Source of the DNA: Methylotenera sp.
Lineage (GTDB): Bacteria; Pseudomonadota; Gammaproteobacteria; Burkholderiales; Methylophilaceae
Direction: 5' to 3'
Assembly (NCBI GenBank): GCA_030693535.1
Contig: JAUYAL010000026.1
Span: 124,001-188,000, forward strand
Length of the DNA: 64,000 nucleotides
Position numbers and translations under genes: made by a program. Numbering within the stretch: position 1 is the first letter of the stretch; each line of letters opens with the position of its first letter. The notes beneath the pieces were generated by a model that searched no databases, was not told the DNA's origin, and was given only the letters and a program-made list of their open reading frames with translations. Shown here piece by piece: positions 36,662 through 45,327 of this stretch.

Positions 36662-36676
36662 ATATTTTGAACTCAG

Positions 36677-38515
36677 TTAACGAGTCATTTGTGCATAGAG
36701 TAACGGTAATTCATTAGGTAAATCTTCGGGCTTACGAATCACTGCAAATCCGCTTGAATTGAAGATATGTGGTAAATACTCGTTCGCTTCAGAATCTATC
36801 GTGACACAGAATGGTTTTAAACCTTTTTGGCGTGCTTCATGAATTGCCATGCGCGTATCTTCTATGCCGTATCGTCCTTCATAGCGATCGAGATCATTTG
36901 GTTTTCCATCAGTTAGAAGTAGTAACAAGCGTTGTCTTTGTGGTTGAGCAGATAATAATATGGTGGCTTGTCTAATGGCTGCCCCCATACGCGTATAGTA
37001 ACCAGGTTTGATAGCTTGAATTCGTCCTCTTGCAAGGCTGTCATAACAATCATCAAAACTTTTGAGTCGGTTAAAGCGAACATTACCTCGCTTCAGTGAA
37101 GAAAATCCATACATGGCAAAACGGTCACCTGTTGCAGATAAGGCTTCAGAAAATAAAAACAAACTATCACGAATGACATCAATCACTCGCGCATGGTCGG
37201 AGGCATAGGCGTCAGTAGAGAGAGATAAGTCGGCGAGTAATAAACAGGCTAGATCTCGTTGTTGATTGACTTGTGCCCGATATAAACCGTGGTTATCCGC
37301 ATTTACTCCGCTCAGTAAGTCTGCTTCTTGACGTACCCATGCATCGAGGTCAATTTCTTCACCATCTTGCTGTCCTTTAAGCCAAAGTCTAGTGGGTGCG
37401 AGCGCCTGAAACTGGCTACGTAAACGCTTTGCGGTTCGACGTAACTGCGTAGGTAGTTCGCACGGTTCTGCCTGTGTTGATATCATTTCTTGCAGGCGAC
37501 AGTAATCGGCTTGCATCGTATGCTTTTTATAGTCCCATTCTGGTAATGAAACGCCTTCACCAAGCGGCGTATCATCTTCGCCAGCAGGGGGTAAGTCAAG
37601 ATCGAAACGTAATTTTGCTACGCTGGTTTCGCCGTCCCGTGCCATGGTCATGCTATCCATATCTTCAGCAGCTAGTGCAGCGTTTCCATCGTCGTCCTCT
37701 TCGTCTTGTGGTCGGTTTACGTTGATATATTCTGTCCATGAGAACAGGCTCTCAGCACGAAACATCATCAAAAAACCGTCTTTACCATCAGGCATGTCTG
37801 TGCGTTCAGCAGCATGTTTGCGACGACTTTTGGCTGTTTTGGCGTCGTTAGAGGATTCTCGTTCTGGCGCGCCATCACTAGCTAAGACTTTTTTCGCAGC
37901 ACTCATTGGAGGGTTTGGATGTGGCCAAAGGGCTACGGGTTGAAATGGATTCTTTGAAAGAGGTAAAGCTTGCACGCTGCCTGGTTGCTGCAGCGCCTTT
38001 CGAATAGTAACCTCTTGCGCAGCCTCTGCTACGGGTAGATTTTGTGGCGCTGTGCGCAGAGACAGTATTGCTTCCACCAATCTTTGGTATCGTAAAGTTA
38101 GCCCAGGAAAACGTTCGAGTGTATAGAGTGTGGCCATCTGATTACGTAAAATCCAAGGTAAATTTTCATCCACTTTGGCTGCTGAAAGCGCTACTAACCA
38201 CAGATACAAATCTCGGTTGAGACTGCGTTCTGGAAATAAGGCAATTTGTGAAGGTAAGCGTAAGGTCTCGCCATCACGCCAGCTTAATTCAATACGGTCG
38301 CCAGTTGTGGCAATTTTTTGTATCCATTTACGTCTTGCACCATGACGCGTTGCGGGCGCTGCAGATAAATTTAAGCCAGTATCACCACCCAATGCGCGAA
38401 AAAAAATACTAGCAGTTTTGCTTATTTCGTCTAGCGTTACGGCAGCTTCTACGTGCTGCTTTTCTGCAGCACGTGTGACTAGCTTATGCCAGAGTTCGCC
38501 GACGAATTCTTCCAT
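36677..38515 (-). CDS. norD: NorD, von Willebrand A-domain protein for NO reductase activation
   Basis: A 612-residue protein whose C-terminal third is a VWA domain with the metal-ion-dependent adhesion motif LLADLSLSTDAY (DxSxS) and LLLTDGKPNDLD. The acidic, low-complexity middle (EDDDGNAALAAEDMD) is usual for NorD. NorD works with the MoxR-type ATPase NorQ to activate cytochrome bc NO reductase, probably by aiding iron insertion. It starts 9 nt after norQ and ends the leftward norEFQD operon. Confidence 0.93.
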   Translation of the reverse strand: MEEFVGELWHKLVTRAAEKQHVEAAVTLDEISKTASIFFRALGGDTGLNLSAAPATRHGARRKWIQKIATTGDRIELSWRDGETLRLPSQIALFPERSLNRDLYLWLVALSAAKVDENLPWILRNQMATLYTLERFPGLTLRYQRLVEAILSLRTAPQNLPVAEAAQEVTIRKALQQPGSVQALPLSKNPFQPVALWPHPNPPMSAAKKVLASDGAPERESSNDAKTAKSRRKHAAERTDMPDGKDGFLMMFRAESLFSWTEYINVNRPQDEEDDDGNAALAAEDMDSMTMARDGETSVAKLRFDLDLPPAGEDDTPLGEGVSLPEWDYKKHTMQADYCRLQEMISTQAEPCELPTQLRRTAKRLRSQFQALAPTRLWLKGQQDGEEIDLDAWVRQEADLLSGVNADNHGLYRAQVNQQRDLACLLLADLSLSTDAYASDHARVIDVIRDSLFLFSEALSATGDRFAMYGFSSLKRGNVRFNRLKSFDDCYDSLARGRIQAIKPGYYTRMGAAIRQATILLSAQPQRQRLLLLLTDGKPNDLDRYEGRYGIEDTRMAIHEARQKGLKPFCVTIDSEANEYLPHIFNSSGFAVIRKPEDLPNELPLLYAQMTR

Positions 38516-38524
38516 GTTATTTAG

Positions 38525-39307
38525 TTACGTACCAAAAGTGGCGTCAATAACTTCACGCAACGCAACAGCTGTTTCTGGGTCATCTGTGAGCGTTTCAACC
38601 AATGCTGCACGGCATGCCAGAGGTGGCTCGCAGCCATCTTTAATGAGTGTGGCGGCATAGACCAGCAAACGTGTGCTGGCGACTTCCTCTAGATCATGAT
38701 CACGTAAAGAGCGGAAAGCATTAGCGATGGATACTAAGCGTTTTGCGGTCATAGCGTCAATGCCGGTTTCGCCGACTAAAATAGCCTCTTCTTGAGTGGC
38801 TGGTGGAAAGTCAAAAGCCAGAGAAATAAAACGTTGTCTTGTTGAAGGTTTCATGCCTTTTAGAAAATTTTGATAACCTGGGTTATAAGAAACAACCAAC
38901 ATAAAAGAGGGTGGGGCGGCTAATAACTCTCCCGTACGGTCTATGGGTAAAACTCGGCGGTCATCTGCAAGTGGGTGCAAAACGACTGTGGTGTCTTTAC
39001 GTGCTTCAACCACTTCATCCAGATAGCAAATCCCTCCCTCGCGAACTGCACGAGTTAATGGGCCATCGCTCCAGACGGTTTGTCCGTCAACAATCAAATG
39101 GCGGCCTACTAAATCAGCTGCTGTTAAGTCATCATGACAGGCAACCGTATGTAAGGGTAACCCAAGCTTGGCTGCCATGTGAGCGACAAAGCGTGTTTTA
39201 CCGCAACCTGTTGGCCCTTTTATGAGCAAGGGTAGATTGTTACGCCAAGCGCGTTCAAATAATTCCATTTCACTGCCATGTGCTTGGTAAAAAGGTAAGT
39301 TTTTCAT
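38525..39307 (-). CDS. norQ: NorQ, MoxR-type AAA+ ATPase
   Basis: A 260-residue AAA+ protein with Walker A GPTGCGKT (about residues 34-41), Walker B ICYLDEVVEA (about 92-101), and sensor-type FMLVVSYNPGYQ. The N-terminus LPFYQAHGSEMELFERAW is typical of NorQ/CbbQ. It forms an AAA+ ring that with the VWA protein NorD activates NorCB. It lies 35 nt after norF and 9 nt before norD. Confidence 0.95.
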   Translation of the reverse strand: MKNLPFYQAHGSEMELFERAWRNNLPLLIKGPTGCGKTRFVAHMAAKLGLPLHTVACHDDLTAADLVGRHLIVDGQTVWSDGPLTRAVREGGICYLDEVVEARKDTTVVLHPLADDRRVLPIDRTGELLAAPPSFMLVVSYNPGYQNFLKGMKPSTRQRFISLAFDFPPATQEEAILVGETGIDAMTAKRLVSIANAFRSLRDHDLEEVASTRLLVYAATLIKDGCEPPLACRAALVETLTDDPETAVALREVIDATFGT

Positions 39308-39342
39308 AGTTTAATTCTGCTTTTTAGTCTTGAGAAATAAGC

Positions 39343-39624
39343 TTATTTCAAGCCGATAAGGTAAGCCAATGCGATTAATCCGCCAACAATTAAAAAATAG
39401 CCCAACATAATGCTGCGCCACAATAGTCTGGTCTTGTGTAAACCCATGAGGTAATTTGCCACCATCTGGCTCTTGAGCATGCTAATCGCCAATAGTGTGA
39501 GCATGGTGTTCTTTCCAGAAAAATCTAGTGTATCAATGCGATAGGTGGTGATGGTTAAGGCGATTAAAAGCGCCCAAATAAAAGTCAGAAATAGGGTGGA
39601 TTTTTCTTGAGCGTTTTGCATCAT
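39343..39624 (-). CDS. norF: NorF-like small membrane protein (cytochrome c oxidase subunit IV family)
   Basis: A 93-residue protein with three membrane segments (about residues 10-30, 38-58, 70-90), resembling the cytochrome oxidase subunit IV-type proteins called NorF. It is thought to support assembly or full activity of NO reductase. It begins 3 nt after the norE stop, so they are a tight pair. The motif content is thin; the call relies mainly on size, topology and neighbours. Confidence 0.8.
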   Translation of the reverse strand: MMQNAQEKSTLFLTFIWALLIALTITTYRIDTLDFSGKNTMLTLLAISMLKSQMVANYLMGLHKTRLLWRSIMLGYFLIVGGLIALAYLIGLK

Positions 39625-39627
39625 CTT

Positions 39628-40257
39628 TTAGCGAATAATATAAATGAGGGGAAATAGGATAATCCATAAAAAATCGACCATGTGCCAAAATGATGCGCCA
39701 GTCTCAACTCCCACGTATTCTAGTGCACTGTAGCCACCTCGGCGCGCTTTAACAATAATGACCGCTAAAATAACCATGCCCATTAGCACATGCATAAAGT
39801 GGAAAAAAGTCAGTGATAGATAAAACATGTAAAAACTGTTTGTACTCATGGTGATGTCTGCTGCGAATTTGGCATTAAATTCGACAATTTTGATACTAAC
39901 GAAGACAGCGCCTAGCACGAATGCACCTGTCAGCCAGTTGGAGCAACTTTTAGCTAAACCCTGTTTGATGGAGGAAACGCTACGTGCTGCAAAATAGCTA
40001 CTGGTAATAAGTAATATGGTATTGATAGCACCTAATGTTTGGTTAAGCGTGAGTTGCGATGAGTTAAAGAGTTCGACGTTCTTGGCGCGAGTGAAGGCAT
40101 ATGCAACAAATAGAACGCCAAACGCCAGCATTTCAGCAAATATAAATATCCAAATTGCAAAGTCACCAGGCAGGTTGTTTTCAGTTTGATTTGGATGCAA
40201 CACCAATGTTTCTGCTGGGAATTCTGATGTACTGGAAGGATTCACTTTTTGTTCCAA
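39628..40257 (-). CDS. norE: NorE, cytochrome c oxidase subunit III family protein
   Basis: A 209-residue protein with five membrane segments of the haem-copper oxidase subunit III family, as in NorE. Features are DFAIWIFIFAEMLAFGVLF near the start, FHFMHVLMGMVILAVI, and GASFWHMVDFLWIILFPLIY near the end. It assists NO reductase activity. A perfect FNR/DNR box lies 98 nt upstream, so this is likely the first gene of a separately controlled norEFQD operon. Confidence 0.92.
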   Translation of the reverse strand: MEQKVNPSSTSEFPAETLVLHPNQTENNLPGDFAIWIFIFAEMLAFGVLFVAYAFTRAKNVELFNSSQLTLNQTLGAINTILLITSSYFAARSVSSIKQGLAKSCSNWLTGAFVLGAVFVSIKIVEFNAKFAADITMSTNSFYMFYLSLTFFHFMHVLMGMVILAVIIVKARRGGYSALEYVGVETGASFWHMVDFLWIILFPLIYIIR

Positions 40258-40355
40258 GGTTTAAAATTAAGCAGAGCGTTTATTCATATTTCATAATGCT
40301 AATAGTCAACCTTACATTCATATATTTATGATGCCTTGTTGTGTGGATTTATTCA

Positions 40356-40369
40356 TTGATGCATATCAA
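40356..40369. promoter_or_regulatory. FNR/DNR box upstream of norE
   Basis: TTGAT-GCAT-ATCAA matches the FNR-family consensus TTGAT-N4-ATCAA at all ten positions. If it sits at -41.5, transcription toward norE would start near 40321, with CATCAT (40333-40328) as a rough -10. Confidence 0.85.
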
Positions 40370-40518
40370 GGGTTGAAAAATAGAATGATGTGACTAAAGC
40401 TATCAAGTTTTTTACGAAGCTAGTTTCAGTTTAAAACTGCCCACTCATTCTGGAGGATGAAAGGCGAAATCTATCGCAGTTGATAGTCGTATAGTAGAAA
40501 TTAACTTGTTTAAGTTGA

Positions 40519-40953
40519 TTATAGTTTTGCATCTACAAAACTATATGTTGCATGACAGGCTGTACAGTTATTCATTGCCGCGCATAATTGAGCAATCGTG
40601 TGTTGACTGTCTTTCATAGTTTCTGCATCAACAGCAATCTCGTCAAATTCTTTAAGTGTATCAAAACCAAGAGCCTTCATTTCAACTGGAATCTTTCTAA
40701 ACAACGAACCAGGCGTTGTTGCCTCTGCCGCCATTCCTGACGATCTAGCAGTATGCGCAACAGTAACAAAGTCGCCTGCAGATACCGCTGCCAATATGGT
40801 CTGTGAACTTTGTAACCATTCTCGCATTTCAAGTAGTAGTGCATTGCGTTCATCTTTAGTAAGCTGAACCGCAAGACGTTCATCAGAAGATGGCTTTACT
40901 TCACATACAGTAAATTTATAAACAAATATAGCCACGATGATCGACAACACCAT
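40519..40953 (-). CDS. Cytochrome c-prime-like (class II) membrane-anchored cytochrome
   Basis: About 144 residues. The only CxxCH haem motif (CTACHATY) is near the C-terminus and follows helical segments, the arrangement of class II cytochromes such as cytochrome c-prime, many of which bind NO. The N-terminus VLSIIVAIFVYKF looks like a membrane anchor or signal segment. ATG 40953 is the plausible start (TTG 40959 is just upstream), but no good ribosome site precedes either. It lies between norE and norB on the same strand as both, which fits an NO-buffering or electron-transfer role; that is inference. Confidence 0.75.
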   Translation of the reverse strand: MVLSIIVAIFVYKFTVCEVKPSSDERLAVQLTKDERNALLLEMREWLQSSQTILAAVSAGDFVTVAHTARSSGMAAEATTPGSLFRKIPVEMKALGFDTLKEFDEIAVDAETMKDSQHTIAQLCAAMNNCTACHATYSFVDAKL

Positions 40954-41200
40954 AACCAAAATCTAACTTAGTTTACAAGACTTTAAGATAACACCTTATT
41001 TTTGTATTGTGAGATGGATAAATTATGATGAATTAATATCTGATAACTTTCAAAGGCGATTTTTTTAGTTCTGCGTATAAACAATCGCTTATCTAAAAGG
41101 AATGAAAGTAAGTCCGTGTTGTATTAATAAAGTGTGTTTTAATGTTTAATCCACTTTTTTAATTCTATGATGTTTTCTCAAATTGTTAACGTGATTTATG

Positions 41201-41227
41201 AAAAAAAGAGAAGCTAATGCCCCTCTT
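41201..41227 (-). terminator. Terminator downstream of norB
   Basis: Read leftward, AAGAGGGGC-ATTA-GCTTCTCTT forms a 9-bp stem (two G-U pairs in RNA) followed by a T-run. It sits 24 bases after the norB stop and should separate norCB from the cytochrome c-prime-like gene. Confidence 0.85.
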
Positions 41228-41250
41228 AATCTATTACATGTTCGAATTAA

Positions 41251-42639
<1,389 letters not shown>

Positions 42640-42657
42640 CTATTAGTTAATGGCGGA

Positions 42658-43083
42658 TTAGCCTTCAATGTTTGGCGGCCAATTGTTGGTATTAATTTCT
42701 GATGAGTACTTCAGAAACTCTACTAAATCGTCCAAATCTTTGTCGCTCAAGTTGAATTGAGGCATTTGACGACGACCTGGCACACCAGTCGGTTGACCTT
42801 TAATCCATGCTTTTATAAAATCAGGTCCACGACGCTTGTAAACATTACCTAGTTCTGGTGCGAAATAGGCACCTTCACCAAGTAAAGTATGGCAGCCAAT
42901 ACAATTGTTGGTTTCCCATAGTTTTTTTCCGTGCTCAACGGCGGGCGTAATGTTTTGTCTATTATCGGTTTTTGGTAACACCTTCATAGTATCGAAGGTC
43001 AGTGCGAGAAATAGAAGAACGGAGAATACTCCTCCCCCAAAAAAAACATTTCGCGCCATTGACTTGGTAAAAGTTGCGCTCAT
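42658..43083 (-). CDS. norC: Nitric oxide reductase cytochrome c subunit NorC
   Basis: A 141-residue membrane-anchored cytochrome c giving electrons to NorB. Residues about 13-28 are the anchor (NVFFGGGVFSVLLFLAL). The haem motif is NNCIGCHTLLGEGAYFAPEL, and the axial Met is in RQMPQFNLSDKDLDDLVEFL. It starts 7 nt after AAGGAG. A FNR box centred at 43164.5 precedes it, and a leftward TATCTT at 43135-43130 would place the start of transcription about 41.5 bases from the box. Confidence 0.98.
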   Translation of the reverse strand: MSATFTKSMARNVFFGGGVFSVLLFLALTFDTMKVLPKTDNRQNITPAVEHGKKLWETNNCIGCHTLLGEGAYFAPELGNVYKRRGPDFIKAWIKGQPTGVPGRRQMPQFNLSDKDLDDLVEFLKYSSEINTNNWPPNIEG

Positions 43084-43157
43084 AACATTGCTCCTTTGAA
43101 TTTAAAGAGTGAATAAAATTACAGTCGACAAGATAGCAGATAGGCAAATTTCAGTTC

Positions 43158-43171
43158 TTGATTCGAATCAA
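43158..43171. promoter_or_regulatory. FNR/DNR box between norCB and the dnr-like regulator
   Basis: TTGAT-TCGA-ATCAA is a perfect FNR-family palindrome. For norC, TATCTT (43135-43130) as -10 puts the box at -41.5, the class II position. For the rightward regulator, TATAAA (43212-43217) would place it near -60, a class I spacing, so one site may serve both promoters. Confidence 0.88.
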
Positions 43172-43241
43172 GTTTTGAAAGTTGACTAATATGGTACACA
43201 ATGCCATTTGTTATAAAATAAAAGAAAATATAGGTAGAATC

Positions 43242-43919
43242 ATGATGGATAAAACGATGATTAGTCATTGGCTTTCTGAGTTTTATATGTTCTCAGAGCT
43301 TCAACCTTCTCAGATTGAGCCGTTGGCAAATGGTACAAGAGTGGTTGAAGTTCCACGTGGAGGGACGTTATTTAACCGCGGTGACCGAGCACATGGTTTC
43401 TATCTATTACTAGAGGGCCAAATAAAGCTGGGCGTCATTTCTCCGCAAGGTGATGAGAAAGTGATAGGTTTGATTCAGCCAAGAGAAAGTTTTGGTGAGG
43501 CGGTCTTGTTTTTAGAGCGCTCTTTTCCGATTTATGCGCAGGCAACTTTAGATTCAATAGTACTATTGATTACTAGAGATGCGATTTTTGACATTCTGGA
43601 TAGCGATGTAACGGTGGTAAGGCGGATGTTGGCTGGTATATCCGCGCGAAATCGGCAATTGGTTAATGATATTGAATCTATTTCATTGCAAAATAGTGCG
43701 CAGCGACTGATTGGCTACTTGTTGCAAATTAGCGCGGACTCTCCTAATCCAGAAAGGGTGCAACTCCCTGCTAATAAGCTGACGATTGCTTCATTGCTAA
43801 ACATTACGCCAGAAACACTTTCACGCGTTATGATGAGGTTGCAAAATGCCGGACTTATTGAAGTTAACGGCAAGGAAATCGTGATTACCAATGTTTCTGG
43901 TTTACGTAACTTTGAGTGA
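43242..43919 (+). CDS. dnr: CRP/FNR-family regulator, DNR/NnrR type
   Basis: 225 residues from ATG 43242 or 224 from 43245, both close to AGGTAG; the frame also opens upstream at 43182 without a ribosome site. The N-terminal cyclic-nucleotide-binding-like fold includes GGTLFNRGDRAHGFYLLLEG. A dimer helix and an FNR-type HTH (LTIASLLNITPETLSRVMMR) follow. There is no cysteine in the whole protein, so it cannot carry FNR's iron-sulphur cluster. It fits the DNR group, which senses NO through haem. Divergent from norCB across a perfect box, it should activate norCB and norEFQD when NO is present. Confidence 0.9.
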   Translation: MMDKTMISHWLSEFYMFSELQPSQIEPLANGTRVVEVPRGGTLFNRGDRAHGFYLLLEGQIKLGVISPQGDEKVIGLIQPRESFGEAVLFLERSFPIYAQATLDSIVLLITRDAIFDILDSDVTVVRRMLAGISARNRQLVNDIESISLQNSAQRLIGYLLQISADSPNPERVQLPANKLTIASLLNITPETLSRVMMRLQNAGLIEVNGKEIVITNVSGLRNFE

Positions 43920-43980
43920 TTCAATATGTCTTCGAAGGGGATATTCCGCTGGCCAGCCCTGATTGTTAATAAAGACTGTC

Positions 43981-44193
43981 AAATTTAACCAATATTACAG
44001 CCACTTAAGTAAGTTGCTCAAGGAGAAGTTGTTGGACAAAGACACTGGTATTGCTAAAAGTTACTTGAATTTACTGGTGGATGAGATTGTTGTAACTGAA
44101 AAGACCGCTAAGGTCATAGGTCGATATTCTGCATTAGTGGCGACAGCAAGGACTAAGGAAATAAAAAAAGGGCGACTTGAAACAAGTACCTAG
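43981..44193 (+). pseudogene. C-terminal remnant of a large serine recombinase
   Basis: The frame codes HLSKLLKEKLLDKDTGIAKS, then YLNLLVDEIVV and KTAKVIGRYSALVATA, a pattern seen at the C-terminus of resolvase-family site-specific recombinases. The catalytic domain is missing, and stops lie upstream within about 40 bases. It ends 6 bp before the left repeat of the tRNA-Arg element, so it belongs to the chromosome or to an older insertion next to the same site. Confidence 0.6.
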
Positions 44194-44198
44194 TTTTA

Positions 44199-44215
44199 CC
44201 CGGCGGGAGTCGAAC
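44199..44215 (-). repeat. Distal attachment-site repeat of the tRNA-Arg element
   Basis: 17 bases identical to the tRNA-Arg 3' segment at 63289-63305; flanking bases differ on both sides (A before, A after here; G and C there). It marks the far end of the element. Confidence 0.88.
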
Positions 44216-44409
44216 ATTTCTCTGTAAGGCCCGTGAATGCTTTGTATATTGGAGTTGATTCTGAAAAGAACCCCCAAAGTTACCCCCGGATCCCGAGTTC
44301 ACCTAAATTCTATCGCAATAAATCTTTCTGTGCATTTCGTCAAATTGAATGGTAGTTAGTTAACTAATAAAAAGCTCCAATTAAGGGGCGCTGTAATGCC
44401 ATGTGAAGT

Positions 44410-44916
44410 TTACACCCCATTAGCATTTGTACAAGTATAAGTTCTGTTGTTATATTCAAACTCAGTCAGATCGCCGCCCATCTCACAGTCCTTAGCGAAA
44501 CTAGCATAGTCAATATAATATCGGACGTTTTCAGGTATGGTGTGCAAGTAATACTCGTCAAAAAGCTCTGCAGCTGCGTCTTTTAAGTTTGATTCTGTAA
44601 TGCATGGCTCATCAAGTTTATCAAGCCCTTGGCTCAGTGTGTAGCCTGCACAGCCTACTAGGTAATATAGATTAATCTTTTCATAGTCCTGTAGAAATTC
44701 AACATCATCAAACCATACATTTAGATTTGATTGATCTATACCGCAAGCTTCAAACAGCGCTGCATCATCGCCATCAATAAACTGAATTTCAAACTCTTCG
44801 ACTAGGTTGCTGTAGCAATCTAAGTGATTAATCACCTTGTTTTGATAATCTTCCATGTCTTCAAAGTAAAAGCCTGTAGCATCGATGTTATAAGGTGTAG
44901 CGTGTAAGGTTGTCAT
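44410..44916 (-). CDS. ardA: ArdA-like antirestriction protein
   Basis: A 168-residue, strongly acidic protein. YYIDYASFAKDCEMGGDLTE near the C-terminus and the VEEFEIQFIDGDDAA segment fit the ArdA family, elongated DNA mimics that block type I restriction enzymes and protect incoming elements. It sits just inside the distal end of the tRNA element. An inverted repeat right before its start could hide the ribosome site. No other family fits as well, but the N-terminal part is diverged. Confidence 0.85.
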   Translation of the reverse strand: MTTLHATPYNIDATGFYFEDMEDYQNKVINHLDCYSNLVEEFEIQFIDGDDAALFEACGIDQSNLNVWFDDVEFLQDYEKINLYYLVGCAGYTLSQGLDKLDEPCITESNLKDAAAELFDEYYLHTIPENVRYYIDYASFAKDCEMGGDLTEFEYNNRTYTCTNANGV

Positions 44917-44921
44917 TTTAA

Positions 44922-44954
44922 ATCTCTTAGTAGTTGGTGTACTAATAGTGAGAT
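44922..44954 (-). promoter_or_regulatory. Inverted repeat over the ardA leader
   Basis: ATCTC-TTAGTA...TACTAA...GAGAT: two nested arms (44922-44932 and 44940-44954) just upstream of the ardA ATG. The AAGAGA that would serve as ribosome site lies in one arm. It may be an operator or a translation-control hairpin. Confidence 0.45.
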
Positions 44955-45327
44955 GTCAACTTTCTACTGCATGATACCCCCCCACATGACCAAGCTCCAC
45001 CCCCACCGCCCCTTTGAATAGGTATTGCTTATTGAGCACGGCCTAAAAAGTAGGTGTAAACTTTTGGTATTCCATGATTGATTTGGCAAATACACTCAGA
45101 GATTAGACCGTCATATAGCGGACGCTGGATTAGCGTCATTATTTACCCAGTTCAGCAACCAATAAATTTCCTCTGTCAGGCAGCAACGGGGGGACGAAGC
45201 TGCCGTACGATTTAGCCACATCTACTTCCGCAACGGGCCAGTACGCAACCTTCGACATCAACTATCCCGCAATGTTAAAGCTAAGGTAAAATCTCATCTT
45301 AATGCGTTGCTTAGTCGGGCTGTGAGG
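44955..45327. other. Intergenic region between ardA and the RecQ-UvrD fusion
   Basis: About 370 bases without a gene. A segment near 45180-45200 (GGCAGCAACGGGGGGACG) resembles one near 50912-50930 (GACAGCAACGGGGGCAAACG) on the other side of the helicase gene. Nothing else was recognised. Confidence 0.4.
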
